From contig NZ_JAUSUP010000016.1 of the NCBI RefSeq assembly GCF_030814115.1, positions 1-37,738 on the forward strand: DNA of 37,738 nucleotides, written 5' to 3'. The position numbers and the translations under genes are program-made. Origin of the DNA: Alkalibacillus filiformis. GTDB lineage: Bacteria; Bacillota; Bacilli; Bacillales; Alkalibacillaceae. The notes under the pieces were generated by a model. It was not told where the DNA came from, did not search any database, and saw only the letters and a list, made by a program, of their open reading frames with translations. This document shows positions 15,755 through 24,225 of the stretch, in pieces. How positions within the stretch are numbered: position 1 is the stretch's first letter; the number at the start of each line of letters is the position of its first letter.

Positions 15755-18232
15755 TTGTTAACTATTAAAGAAAAAGAACAAATAATCAATATATCTTACA
15801 CAATAATTGAAGCATCTGATAATCTTATAAGTTCAATTCAAAAAGAAAAGATTAATCAAGAGTCAATTTATATTTTTAGTACAATAGTTGAAGGCATAAA
15901 CTCTATACAAAAATCATTAGTCAAAGACGAACAATTATATGATGAAATTAAAAAGAATTTTGAGCATGTCATCCAGTCTGCAAATTTAATAACAGAGCTT
16001 TTTGAGCAAAATTATACTAATAAGATTTATGAAATAATTCAATTTAGTTTCAAACCAAAATTCAAAATCATAATTAAACACATCGAATCTACATTACCTG
16101 AAAGGGACAAATCAATTACTATTGGTATATACCACAGCCAAGAAAACCCTGCTAACTTTTACTTAGAAGAGCGCTTAAATGCAATGCTAGATGCAGCAAC
16201 AAAGAAAAACTGCAGAACGATATTTTTTACAGATAGTGACGTTAACCTAAGTGATAAAGTGATTAATGCTAAATATAAAACAGAAACAGAATGGCAGCAA
16301 GTTCAGTGTCAATTTCCTGATGTTATATATAATATCTCTAAAAACCCTATACATAAGCAATCACGGATCGAAAGAAAACTTAGGCGTATGATCCCATTTA
16401 CATCATTTCTTTTTGGAAACAAATTTGACTTACCAAAAAAAATGGTTAAGCAACGGACATATGCGCAATTATTAGCTCCTTTCAAAATCATTACTGACAC
16501 TTCAATCTTTTTTGAATTCTTATCAAAGAATGATAAAGGAGTAATAAAACCAGTTGCAGGTGCACGTGGCGAGAATATTTACTTTATAGAAAAAAAAGAT
16601 AAGAACAAATATAAAATATCTAGAGATGACCAGTCTGAAATTTACAGTGAAAATAAATTAAAGGATTGGCTTTACACGAATATCCTTAAAAATAGTTCTC
16701 AATATATGATCCAAAAATATATAGAGTCTCTAACAAAAGATGGACAACCTTTTGATTTTAGAATTCACATGCAGAAAAATGGCCAAGGTAAATGGTCTTT
16801 AACCAAAATGTACCCTCGAATTGGGAATAAAAATAGTATACAAATACAAATTTATAGAGATGGAGAGAATGTAATTGATACGGATGAATTCCTAAAAGGG
16901 GAGTTTGGCGAAAGGTCTAAACAATTCAAACAAAATTTAATTAATCTATCATACAATTTAGTACAACACATAGATAAATTATATGGTTATGCAATTGAAG
17001 AAACTGGTCTAGATATTACAATTGATAAAAACGAACGCTTTTGGTTACACGAAGCTAATATGGGCCCACAAACAAAAGGCCACGAAGTTGAAAGAGCAAA
17101 TACTCTGATAGATTATTGTTGTTATTTAGCTAAAAATCAAATCTTCTTTACTAATGAATTCAACAATAAAAATACAGATAAAGGTTATTTCGATGCACGC
17201 AAAACAAACACTAACTATTATAAAAATAAGAATGAATTAGTTGGTGTTTTTATAGACAACAGTTCTAATAGCGACAATTTAGTAACTCTCTTCTTACTAG
17301 CAAAACAATATAGAATTGATTTATTTTATTTCTCACCTAAAGATATCGATATGGATGAAAGCCTAATTAGAGGTTATTTCTTTGAAAATAGAGAGTGGAA
17401 AGAATACATCGTCCCTTATCCAAACCTAATTTACGATTTAGTTCTAAACAAAGAATCTAAACACCTAAAAGAATTATATGATGAATTTAGCACTATACCT
17501 ATTATTAATGATAAATTTTACTTTGAAGATATTATTCATTGTCTTGATGATAATAAAAAGAAAAATAAATTTGTGGCACCTAAAAATTTCAAAGACATAA
17601 ATGAATTATTAAATATAAGAAAACAACTATACATACGTTGTACTAGTAAAGATAAACAATTTTTAATTTATATTGAAAAACTAAAAAATTCAGATTATAT
17701 AATTAAAAGCAACAATCTTGATACCATTTTAAACCAATTGTCTACAAAACATTATTTACAGGATTTGATGAAAGATCACCAATTAATCATTTATCCCTTT
17801 GACAATAATATTAATCAATTTTACACCAATTCAATTAATGTTCAAATGTCAAAATATCAACTAAATAATTGGAAGGTAGTAAACCAAAGTGTTATCACTA
17901 ATCCTGATTCTAATATCTTTACAACCATTAGTAACAAACACAACTTCTATAATTCCTTAGATAACTATTATGAGAATTTTCTTGATCATTATAAGTTCAA
18001 ACAGTTGAAACATAAAGTAGAGGAAGTAGCAATTAATTATTGCCACACTATAACAAGCCATACAAATTTGTCTTTAAACAATGTTGAGTTAAGCTTCGCT
18101 TTAGATAAAAACCTTAATATACATTTTATTGATGTTTTCTCTCTTAATCACACAGGGATATTTGATAATTATCAAATATCAAATAATTCAATCAAATTAC
18201 TACTTGACTATTTATACCAAGATATACATTAA
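15755..18232 (+). CDS. Tandem YheC/YheD-type ATP-grasp protein inserted between hag and flaG
   Basis: The 825-residue protein has three parts. Residues 1-115 are helical and unrecognised. Residues about 120-465 are a full YheC/YheD-like ATP-grasp unit: FPDVIYNI at 187-194, GVIKPVAGARGENIYFIE at 262-279, the QKYIESLTKDGQPFDFRIHM stretch at 320-339, and the metal-binding WLHEANMGPQTKG at 430-442. Residues about 494-825 repeat the same plan (YPNLIYDLVLNKE at 555-567, IHFIDVFSLNHTG at 789-801) but lack the Lys/Arg/Gly and Glu-x-Asn residues, so the second copy looks catalytically dead. ATP-grasp enzymes join a carboxylate to an amine or thiol via acyl-phosphate; YheC/YheD proteins are spore-coat-associated in Bacillus. 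The gene is much more AT-rich than its neighbours and runs against the operons on each side, which suggests horizontal gain. A sigma-D-like promoter precedes it. Start TTG, 6 nt after AGAGGTGA. A flagellin- or envelope-tailoring role is inference. Confidence 0.85.
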   Translation: MLTIKEKEQIINISYTIIEASDNLISSIQKEKINQESIYIFSTIVEGINSIQKSLVKDEQLYDEIKKNFEHVIQSANLITELFEQNYTNKIYEIIQFSFKPKFKIIIKHIESTLPERDKSITIGIYHSQENPANFYLEERLNAMLDAATKKNCRTIFFTDSDVNLSDKVINAKYKTETEWQQVQCQFPDVIYNISKNPIHKQSRIERKLRRMIPFTSFLFGNKFDLPKKMVKQRTYAQLLAPFKIITDTSIFFEFLSKNDKGVIKPVAGARGENIYFIEKKDKNKYKISRDDQSEIYSENKLKDWLYTNILKNSSQYMIQKYIESLTKDGQPFDFRIHMQKNGQGKWSLTKMYPRIGNKNSIQIQIYRDGENVIDTDEFLKGEFGERSKQFKQNLINLSYNLVQHIDKLYGYAIEETGLDITIDKNERFWLHEANMGPQTKGHEVERANTLIDYCCYLAKNQIFFTNEFNNKNTDKGYFDARKTNTNYYKNKNELVGVFIDNSSNSDNLVTLFLLAKQYRIDLFYFSPKDIDMDESLIRGYFFENREWKEYIVPYPNLIYDLVLNKESKHLKELYDEFSTIPIINDKFYFEDIIHCLDDNKKKNKFVAPKNFKDINELLNIRKQLYIRCTSKDKQFLIYIEKLKNSDYIIKSNNLDTILNQLSTKHYLQDLMKDHQLIIYPFDNNINQFYTNSINVQMSKYQLNNWKVVNQSVITNPDSNIFTTISNKHNFYNSLDNYYENFLDHYKFKQLKHKVEEVAINYCHTITSHTNLSLNNVELSFALDKNLNIHFIDVFSLNHTGIFDNYQISNNSIKLLLDYLYQDIH

Positions 18233-18265
18233 TTCAAAATACACATTAATTATGGATATAAATAT

Positions 18266-18332
18266 ACACGCAATTTTTACCTTTTGTTTTTGTTTACCTA
18301 AGTAAACTTTAACAAATTAGGAGCATGCGTGT
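18266..18332 (+). terminator. Probable terminator of the ATP-grasp gene
   Basis: Outer arms ACACGCA / TGCGTGT enclose an inner hairpin GTTTAC-CTAA-GTAAAC (18292-18307), and TTATTGTTT follows. The large, AT-rich middle makes this tentative. Confidence 0.4.
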
Positions 18333-18573
18333 TTATTGTTTAAAAGCTTTGATATCCGCGAAAAGTCTGGCGGGTACGCACGGTACGCACATGTTTAAAG
18401 ATTCCATGAAACCCCGTTTTTTTGGGTCGAGGAGGCTCTAGTCGTTTCAGTGAAAGCTTCCACCGAAAGTGATTCACCTGATACCAACGGAACAGCTAAA
18501 AATCATCCACCCTATACGGTAACGTTAAAATTGTACAGATCTTCCGACATATTATTTGGAAACCAAAATAATA
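18333..18573. other. Unassigned intergenic segment, higher GC, with a tandem 9-bp repeat
   Basis: About 240 bases between the ATP-grasp gene and hag hold no open frame with a ribosome binding site. They are less AT-rich than the flanks. They include a perfect tandem GGTACGCAC (18373-18381 and 18382-18390), CCCCG-T7-GGG at about 18414, and GAGGAGGCT at about 18429. The CCGCGAAAAG and GTCGAGGAGGCT pieces recall dispersed noncoding repeats common in Bacillaceae, so this may be a decayed copy of such an element. I cannot assign it to a known RNA. Confidence 0.35.
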
Positions 18574-18607
18574 AAAACCACCTTTCAATTTTATGAAAGG
18601 TGGTTTT
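18574..18607 (-). terminator. Terminator after hag
   Basis: Perfect 14-bp stem AAAACCACCTTTCA / TGAAAGGTGGTTTT with a 6-nt loop and T-rich flank, 9 nt past the hag stop. A strong terminator suits a very highly expressed single gene. Confidence 0.92.
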
Positions 18608-18616
18608 ATTTATAAA

Positions 18617-19429
18617 TTAACCGAGTAATTGTAAGACTGACTGTGGTTGTTGGTTAGCTTGAGCTAACATTGATTGTGAAGCTTGAGATAAAATGTTAGC
18701 ACGAGTCATTTCCATCATCTCAGAAGCCATATCAGTATCACGGATACGAGACTCTGCAGCTGATAGATTTTCAGATGCGTTGTCTAGGTTAGAAATTGTG
18801 TGCTCTAAACGGTTTTGTACAGCACCAAGGCTTGAACGTTGTTCAGAAACAGTTTCAATTGCTTCATTAATAGTTGTAATTGCTGCGTCTGCGGCATCTT
18901 GTGTGGAGATGTCAATTTCCTCTACTCCAACACCTTCTGCACTCATATCTTCAATTGAAAGTTCAATGCTTTGACCTTCATTAGCACCAATGTGAAATAC
19001 AGCTTCATCAAGAGTACCATCTAATAACTCTTGGCTGTTAAACTCAGTGTTTTCAGCAATACGATCAATTTCAGCTTCTAATTCTTCCACTTCAGCTTGT
19101 AGTGCTGCGCGATCTTCTTCTACGTTTGTATCGTTCGCAGATTGTACTGCTAGTTCACGCATACGCTGTAAGATGTTATGTGTTTCATCTAGCGCACCTT
19201 CTGCAGTTTGGATCATTGAAATTCCATCTTGTGCGTTACGGCTTGCTTGCTCTAAACCTTGGATTTGACCACGCATTTTTTCTGAGATTGATAGACCAGC
19301 TGCGTCGTCACCAGCACGTTTAATTCGCATACCTGAAGATAGTTTTTCCATAGCTGACTGTTGTTCGCTTTGGTTGATTCCCATTTGACGATGAGTGTTC
19401 ATCGCCGCAATATTGTTGTTAATAATCAT
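18617..19429 (-). CDS. hag: Flagellin
   Basis: The 270-residue flagellin has the conserved N-terminal D0/D1 helices ([40 protein letters not shown]) and C-terminal D1/D0 helices ([20 protein letters not shown], ending [11 protein letters not shown]). Between them is only a short acidic variable part (about 145-185), so it is a compact flagellin like that of B. subtilis. It forms the filament after FliS-assisted export. The ribosome binding site AAGGAGGA overlaps a CsrA site, and a sigma-D promoter lies about 100 nt upstream. It is a monocistronic unit between csrA and the ATP-grasp gene. Confidence 0.98.
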   Translation of the reverse strand: MIINNNIAAMNTHRQMGINQSEQQSAMEKLSSGMRIKRAGDDAAGLSISEKMRGQIQGLEQASRNAQDGISMIQTAEGALDETHNILQRMRELAVQSANDTNVEEDRAALQAEVEELEAEIDRIAENTEFNSQELLDGTLDEAVFHIGANEGQSIELSIEDMSAEGVGVEEIDISTQDAADAAITTINEAIETVSEQRSSLGAVQNRLEHTISNLDNASENLSAAESRIRDTDMASEMMEMTRANILSQASQSMLAQANQQPQSVLQLLG

Positions 19430-19437
19430 TACAAATT

Positions 19438-19474
19438 CCTCCTTGAATATGTTTGTTTGCCACGTCCTTGTGGC
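19438..19474 (-). promoter_or_regulatory. CsrA-binding leader of hag (hairpin site plus ribosome binding site)
   Basis: In the hag 5' leader a hairpin GCCAC-AAGGAC-GTGGC (19459-19474) presents ACAAGGACGT, close to the CsrA consensus RUACARGGAUGU with GGA in the loop. A second GGA site is the AGGAGG ribosome binding site at about 19438-19444. This two-site layout matches the B. subtilis hag leader, where CsrA blocks translation unless FliW sequesters it. Confidence 0.85.
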
Positions 19475-19530
19475 TTTTAATTAACAGTCATTTAGTCGGC
19501 CGACGTTTGACTGGTATCCTTACATTTATA

Positions 19531-19557
19531 ATATCGACAAGCTTTTAATAAGTTTTA
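19531..19557 (-). promoter_or_regulatory. Sigma-D promoter for hag
   Basis: The minus strand shows TAAA, 15 nt, then GTCGATAT (one mismatch to TAAA-N15-GCCGATAT). The TAAA box includes the TAA stop codon of csrA (19555-19557). Confidence 0.9.
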
Positions 19558-19782
19558 GTCTTTTTTGGGATTTTTTAATAGATTTATTGTATTTTTTGAT
19601 AGTTGACTTGCTTCTTGGTTTTCTTGGGTGATTTGTTGGTAAACTTCTTTCCTATGTATATCAACGTGTTTGGGAGCATCAATGCCAAGTTTTATTTGAT
19701 CTCCATCAATCGATAAAATTTTAATTTCTATATCATCACTTACTTGGATTGATTCGCCTTGTTTCCTAGTCAGAACTAGCAT
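19555..19782 (-). CDS. csrA: Carbon storage regulator / translational repressor CsrA
   Basis: The 75-residue RNA-binding dimer begins [20 protein letters not shown] and carries the conserved [19 protein letters not shown]. In Bacillus it binds GGA sites in the hag leader and represses flagellin synthesis; FliW relieves this. It overlaps the 3' end of fliW by 17 nt, so the repressor and its antagonist are coupled. The C-terminal tail (about 55-75) is Asn/Lys-rich and is the segment FliW contacts in related species. Confidence 0.97.
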   Translation of the reverse strand: MLVLTRKQGESIQVSDDIEIKILSIDGDQIKLGIDAPKHVDIHRKEVYQQITQENQEASQLSKNTINLLKNPKKD

Positions 19783-20215
19783 GTTGATGCTCCCCTCCTT
19801 TAATTGAGTGTTTTGTATGGTAGCTTGGGTGGTTTAGTGAAATTTGTTTTGCTTTTTTACTCTCGTTATTAATAACAACTGGTGCTTGGAGGTTGTGTGT
19901 TGATGTCTCAAACGGTTCTTTCAAAGTAACAATCGACCAAACAGAGATGTCTTCTGGCTTTTTTACATTTAATTGTTCTACTGTTGAATCATCTAGTTTG
20001 AATTCATAATCTGGCTGAATTAAAAATGGATTGGTTACAACAAAAGCAAGTGATTCTGTTTGTGCAGATTGTAATACTTTAAAAGCGGGGTTTCCTTCTA
20101 AATCTAGTAAGGTAAATTGTGTCTCGTTTTGAAAGCCTGGTAGCCCACTTTCAAAATGAATTAAGTCTTCTTTGTTTATTTCTATACTTCCAAAATATAC
20201 TGTTTCAATCTTCAT
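19766..20215 (-). CDS. fliW: Flagellar assembly factor FliW
   Basis: FliW binds either flagellin or CsrA and so links flagellin level to hag translation. The 149-residue beta-barrel-type protein starts [20 protein letters not shown] and shows [20 protein letters not shown] and the [16 protein letters not shown] core. The ATG at 20215 is 12 nt from AGAAGGG; an in-frame TTG at 20227 touches that ribosome binding site. The weak spacing may lower FliW output. It overlaps csrA by 17 nt and follows the yviE-like gene by about 20 nt. Confidence 0.95.
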   Translation of the reverse strand: MKIETVYFGSIEINKEDLIHFESGLPGFQNETQFTLLDLEGNPAFKVLQSAQTESLAFVVTNPFLIQPDYEFKLDDSTVEQLNVKKPEDISVWSIVTLKEPFETSTHNLQAPVVINNESKKAKQISLNHPSYHTKHSIKGGEHQHASSD

Positions 20216-20235
20216 AGGTCTAATCAACCCTTCTG

Positions 20236-20829
20236 TTAAATTTTCATATCAAGCTGTTGCGCTCGGAAAGTTTCCATATCAACTTCGATTTCAAAGTACG
20301 GTTCCTGTGCTAAATAAATATCGAGTTGTCCAGGTGTGTAATCAATGATCGGTTCATTTGCTCGTGCTTCGATTATCGGATCATTTTTTTGAGCATTAAC
20401 TTCAACATTACCTGGATCGTAATCAATATCGACAGCAAAATACGAAGATGGTATAAAACCAATCGTAAAGTCTTGACGCTCATTTGGCATATTTCGTTTA
20501 GCAATTCGCGGAATTGCATCTCCACCATTTTCAATACGTTGCATTTCATTACCTTCTCGTGCCCGTCTAGCCATGCCTTCTATTGCTTTTTGCATACCTT
20601 CATTGGCACTGTTAGAAATTGATTCATCAATACTAATAATACCCATGTCGCGCCAGGCTGCGGTTTGATCAATTGTTAACTTAGATGGTGTGTGAGTAAT
20701 TTGAAGGTCAGCTTCAGGTTGGCTTATTTGCAAGTCCGCTTCACGCTGATCAATTTGCAATTGTCCATCTGTTTGATCAATCGCGATTTGCCCTCTTTGA
20801 ATGTGATATTGAATTGGAGGTAGTTGCAT
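20236..20829 (-). CDS. yviE: YviE-like protein of the flagellar cluster (DUF6470 type)
   Basis: The 197-residue product lies between flgL and fliW exactly where B. subtilis has yviE, whose function is unknown. Near the N-terminus are four imperfect 8-10-residue repeats (QIAIDQTDGQ, LQIDQREAD, LQISQPEAD, LQITHTPSK), alternating hydrophobic and Gln/Asp. These fit a beta-rich or beta-helical surface. A middle helical stretch (about 72-105) and a C-terminal part with further beta-like pieces (IDYTPGQLDIYLAQ, FEIEVDMETF) follow. No signal peptide or membrane helix. Assignment by place and this repeat style; no catalytic motif seen. Confidence 0.85.
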   Translation of the reverse strand: MQLPPIQYHIQRGQIAIDQTDGQLQIDQREADLQISQPEADLQITHTPSKLTIDQTAAWRDMGIISIDESISNSANEGMQKAIEGMARRAREGNEMQRIENGGDAIPRIAKRNMPNERQDFTIGFIPSSYFAVDIDYDPGNVEVNAQKNDPIIEARANEPIIDYTPGQLDIYLAQEPYFEIEVDMETFRAQQLDMKI

Positions 20830-20861
20830 ATATCTTCCCTACTTTCCTAACTATGTAGAAA

Positions 20862-20885
20862 AGCTATCTGCTTTCACAGATAGCT
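20862..20885 (-). terminator. Intercistronic terminator-like hairpin between flgL and yviE
   Basis: Perfect 9-bp stem AGCTATCTG / CAGATAGCT with a 6-nt loop, followed on the minus strand by TTTTC. It begins 3 nt past the flgL stop. The short T-run suggests partial termination or an mRNA end-stabilising hairpin that separates flgM-N-K-L expression from fliW-csrA. Confidence 0.55.
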
Positions 20886-20888
20886 AAA

Positions 20889-21797
20889 TTAGTTTAAGAA
20901 ATCCATTAATGTTGGTTGAAGTACGCGCGCACCTGCTCCAAGTGATGCACGGTGTACGTTTTCTTGCATTTGCAGGTTCATAATCACTTCTGACATATCA
21001 GCATCTTCATTATTAGATTTTAGTTGGTTCGTTGTAACTTTTTGTTGTGATAGACGGTTTTCAATCAAGTCAGCGCGATTCATACGAGCACCTAAGTCCG
21101 CACGCTCGTTCACTAAGTTTTGATTATGGTCATCTAATTCATCTAGAAATTGGCTCACTCTAACTTCAGCGCCATCTTCACCTTCTTCTAAGTCACCGCC
21201 TCTTAGAGCGTCAACAACTTCGTCCAAACTATTAAACATCTCGTCTGAAAATGCATTCTCTGGATTAATATTCGACTGAATATAAACGCCATCAGACACT
21301 TCAATTTCAACTGCATCATCATTAGCATTTTCTGACGTTCTATTACCTTCTTCATCAATGTCGAATCGCGGCTCTAAAGTGTTCGCACCGTTGAAAATGT
21401 ACTTATTATTAACTCTAGAATTCGCTAATTCAGTAAGGTGATTTTTAATTTCTTCTACTTCACTCGCCATATTAGCACGGTCATCACCGTCGTAAGTGTC
21501 GTTACTAGCTTGTACAACGAGTTCACGAATTCGTTGCAGACTCTGCCCCGCTTCATTCATCGCTTCATCAGATGTATCCATCCAACTTCTTACTTCTGAC
21601 ATGTTACGCTCAAACTGTTCAACTTTTGAAAGCTCTGAGCGATAGTCAACACCTTTCATTGCTACAACTGGATCATCTGAAGGGCGGTTAATTTTCTTAC
21701 CAGTTGATAGTTGTTCCATCGAGCGTTGCATTTCAGCACTGTTTTGTCTTAAGTTATTAAGCATATTATTGTTTAACATGTTTTGTGTAACGCGCAT
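20889..21797 (-). CDS. flgL: Flagellar hook-associated protein 3
   Basis: FlgL is the second hook-filament junction protein. The 302-residue product shows the flagellin-like N-terminus MRVTQNMLNNNMLNNLRQNS, the LSTGKKINRPSDDP motif, and a C-terminal D0 helix region (ADMSEVIMNLQMQENVHRAS) ending ARVLQPTLMDFLN. The middle domain is acidic. Its start follows TAGGTGA, and the gap to flgK is 10 nt. Confidence 0.97.
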   Translation of the reverse strand: MRVTQNMLNNNMLNNLRQNSAEMQRSMEQLSTGKKINRPSDDPVVAMKGVDYRSELSKVEQFERNMSEVRSWMDTSDEAMNEAGQSLQRIRELVVQASNDTYDGDDRANMASEVEEIKNHLTELANSRVNNKYIFNGANTLEPRFDIDEEGNRTSENANDDAVEIEVSDGVYIQSNINPENAFSDEMFNSLDEVVDALRGGDLEEGEDGAEVRVSQFLDELDDHNQNLVNERADLGARMNRADLIENRLSQQKVTTNQLKSNNEDADMSEVIMNLQMQENVHRASLGAGARVLQPTLMDFLN

Positions 21798-21807
21798 TAC
21801 GATTCAC

Positions 21808-23370
21808 CTACCTTCCGACAATACCCATTTGGTTAATAACGCGATCTAGTGTTTCATCGACGACTGTCATACTACGTGCTGCAGCGTTGTATGCATGTTG
21901 GAATTTAATCATGTTCGACATTTCTTCATCCAATGATACACCGCTAATTGATTCACGATTATTGTTTACAGACTCACGTAAGTCAGATGTGTTTTGTGCC
22001 ATTCTGTTAGCTTCTTGGGCTTTTACACCTAAGTCACCAATTAATGCTTCATAGTATTTTTGGGTTGATTGTCCACCAAGTTCATCCAAATTTTGGTCTT
22101 TTACATCGGATAGAGCCCTTGCATTAGAGCCATCACCTGGTTGCCCGGTTCCACTAGCTGCGATTAAATTTTCATTATCCAAAATATCTTCGGAAACTGA
22201 AATGGAAGCAGCGGCATTTTCTACATCATTAAGTTCGTTAAAGAAAATACCACCTTCATCACCATTTAAGTCAAACCCTTGTTCATGTTGGGCGTTGAAT
22301 TCATTAACAAATGCATGTGCCATTTGATTTAAGCCATCAAGCATTTCTACATAATCTCCTGCATAGATTGGATTACCTTCATCATCTGTTTCACCAGAGT
22401 CATATCCATTTGCATGAATTAACCCTTGTAATTTACCTGGTGTATTAAAATTGCTTGCTTCGATTGTTTGCTCTACATCAACTTGACCATCATCACCTAT
22501 TGGGCCAATTCCAACACTTGAGACAATCTCATTATTTTCACCAGTAAACTGTACGTCTAACCCGGCCATATTATTTTCAGCGTCAATTAATGTTCCTCCG
22601 TCAACCTCGGCACCATTATGATCTATTAAATTGATAATCGCTTGTCCTTCTGCACTTTCTTTTGAATGGCCACCATTGGATTCATAGGAAACATCAATGT
22701 TGACGAACTGAGATAATTCATCAATTAACACATCTCTACGATCATAAAGGTCATTCGGTAAATCACCATTCGGCTCGACACGACTAATTTGGTCATTAAT
22801 TTGTTGAATTTGATTAACTAGTGTGTTGACTTGACCAGAATTTGTATCCATTTGGTTTTTTAGCTCACCTTGAACGTCTGTCAGTTTCTCGTGTAAGTGG
22901 TGGAACGTTTCTGATACAGCTTGTCCACGTTGTTGCATAACACGGCGAGCACCACCATCTTCAGGATTCGTGGCAACGTCTTGAATCGATTCCCAAAACT
23001 GATCCATCGTGCTTGCAAGACCAGAATCACTTGGTTCATTCATAATATCTTCCATACGTTTTAAGGCTTCTGCTTTACTTTCGTAGTAACCAGCTTGGTT
23101 GTTTTCAGCTCGATATTGGAAGTCTAAAAACTGATCGCGAACACGTTCAATTTGGCCTGCTTCAACACCTGTTCCAAGTTGGCCTGCAAGTTGCGGGGCG
23201 TTTCGTGCTGGCATTGGAAAGGCTTGAGATGCTTCGAAATTGACGCGTTGTCTTGAATAACCTTCTGTATTCGCATTAGAAATGTTATGACTCGTTGTAT
23301 GTAACGCGGATTGTTGTGTAGCGAGTGCTCTTCTTGCTACTTCCAATCCGTGGAATGTTGATGTCGCCAT
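21808..23370 (-). CDS. flgK: Flagellar hook-associated protein 1
   Basis: FlgK is the first hook-filament junction protein, exported by the flagellar type III system. The 520-residue product begins with the rod/hook-family motif HGLEVARRALATQQSALHTT followed by SHNISNANTEGYSRQRV. It ends with a helical D0 region (SLDEEMSNMIKFQHAYNAAA and RSMTVVDETLDRVINQMGIV). Length is normal. It lies between flgN, its chaperone gene, and flgL. Confidence 0.98.
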   Translation of the reverse strand: MATSTFHGLEVARRALATQQSALHTTSHNISNANTEGYSRQRVNFEASQAFPMPARNAPQLAGQLGTGVEAGQIERVRDQFLDFQYRAENNQAGYYESKAEALKRMEDIMNEPSDSGLASTMDQFWESIQDVATNPEDGGARRVMQQRGQAVSETFHHLHEKLTDVQGELKNQMDTNSGQVNTLVNQIQQINDQISRVEPNGDLPNDLYDRRDVLIDELSQFVNIDVSYESNGGHSKESAEGQAIINLIDHNGAEVDGGTLIDAENNMAGLDVQFTGENNEIVSSVGIGPIGDDGQVDVEQTIEASNFNTPGKLQGLIHANGYDSGETDDEGNPIYAGDYVEMLDGLNQMAHAFVNEFNAQHEQGFDLNGDEGGIFFNELNDVENAAASISVSEDILDNENLIAASGTGQPGDGSNARALSDVKDQNLDELGGQSTQKYYEALIGDLGVKAQEANRMAQNTSDLRESVNNNRESISGVSLDEEMSNMIKFQHAYNAAARSMTVVDETLDRVINQMGIVGR

Positions 23371-23391
23371 TGGTTACGCTCCTCTCGTGAA

Positions 23392-23889
23392 CTATGCTTT
23401 TGAATCAAATACTGAACGATCTGTCGTTTGGTTTGTTTGCTGTTGTGGTTTTCGGTAATTTAAGTCTTTTTGATATGTTGGTTTTATTAGGTCTAACGTC
23501 AATTCAAGATACTGTAAAGACTGATGTGTTAAATCACGGTTTAATTGTTCTTGTTGTTTTAAGTTAGCTAATACATAGACTAACTTTTCATACAACGATT
23601 CAAGACGCTCTTTCTGCTCGCCGTCTTGAATGTACTCAATCATATTCGTGATCGTCTGCTCTTCGTCATTTAAATCATTTTGTTGGAACCATGCATCTGT
23701 TTCTTGAACACGTTTTGCTTCAAGCTGGTCGATCGCTTGTGCATGTTTACGCTCTGTTATTAAAAGCTCATTGAATGTCTCAAGATCATTATTTTTTAGG
23801 CGTTCTGTTTTATCTTGAGACAATTGATATAAGCTTTCATTTAGTTGTTGAATCTTTTCTAACTTCTCAATAATGGACTCGATTAACAA
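23392..23889 (-). CDS. flgN: Flagellar export chaperone FlgN
   Basis: FlgN is the cytosolic chaperone for FlgK and FlgL. The 165-residue product (YvyG type) is almost wholly helical, with long Gln/Glu/Lys-rich coiled-coil segments across about 1-140 and a disordered Gln/Thr-rich tail. The start is TTG (MLIESIIEKLEK), 7 nt after AAGGAGG. Sequence conservation in this family is low; place between flgM and flgK, size and helix content carry the call. Confidence 0.88.
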   Translation of the reverse strand: MLIESIIEKLEKIQQLNESLYQLSQDKTERLKNNDLETFNELLITERKHAQAIDQLEAKRVQETDAWFQQNDLNDEEQTITNMIEYIQDGEQKERLESLYEKLVYVLANLKQQEQLNRDLTHQSLQYLELTLDLIKPTYQKDLNYRKPQQQTNQTTDRSVFDSKA

Positions 23890-23901
23890 CGGAAGTCCTC
23901 C

Positions 23902-24159
23902 TTAACCGCGATAAAATTCTAGTAATTTCTCAGCTGTCTTTTTCAAATTAACGTCATATTCTCCATCTTGAACTTGTTGCTTAATCGACTGAACATGATC
24001 TTGACGTGCCTTTTCAATCGAATTACCTTCTTGCATCGCTTTAGCTTTATTCGAGATCTCAACCTTATCTGATTGTTGGTTAGATTGCTTAGCCGGTTGG
24101 TTCTGCATTTGCTTTTGGTATGGGTTTAAATGTGGTTTGTTAGTCGGATTAATTTTCAT
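23902..24159 (-). CDS. flgM: Anti-sigma-D factor FlgM
   Basis: FlgM binds and inhibits sigma-D until the hook-basal body is complete. The 85-residue product has a disordered Asn/Gln/Pro-rich first half and a C-terminal sigma-binding region (about 33-85) with the typical DKVEISNKAKAMQ and YDVNLKKTAEKLLEFYRG. I used ATG 24159, 6 nt after GGGGTG; the upstream GTG overlaps that site. A sigma-D promoter just upstream gives the usual negative feedback. Confidence 0.95.
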   Translation of the reverse strand: MKINPTNKPHLNPYQKQMQNQPAKQSNQQSDKVEISNKAKAMQEGNSIEKARQDHVQSIKQQVQDGEYDVNLKKTAEKLLEFYRG

Positions 24160-24198
24160 CCTTCTCACCCCTTTATTGAACGAACATTTCTCTTTATT

Positions 24199-24225
24199 TT
24201 ATCGGTCTTTTTGCTAGGATGTTTA
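24199..24225 (-). promoter_or_regulatory. Sigma-D promoter for flgM-flgN-flgK-flgL
   Basis: The minus strand shows TAAA, 15 nt, then ACCGATAA (two mismatches to GCCGATAT, perfect TAAA and spacing). The -35 overlaps the 3' end of yvyF. B. subtilis flgM has a sigma-D promoter in the same place. Confidence 0.75.

Noticed and set aside
15755-18232. Spore-coat gene acting only in sporulation
   Set aside because: YheC/YheD similarity alone suggests this, but location between flagellar operons and a sigma-D-like promoter argue otherwise. I kept the family name and did not assign a spore role.
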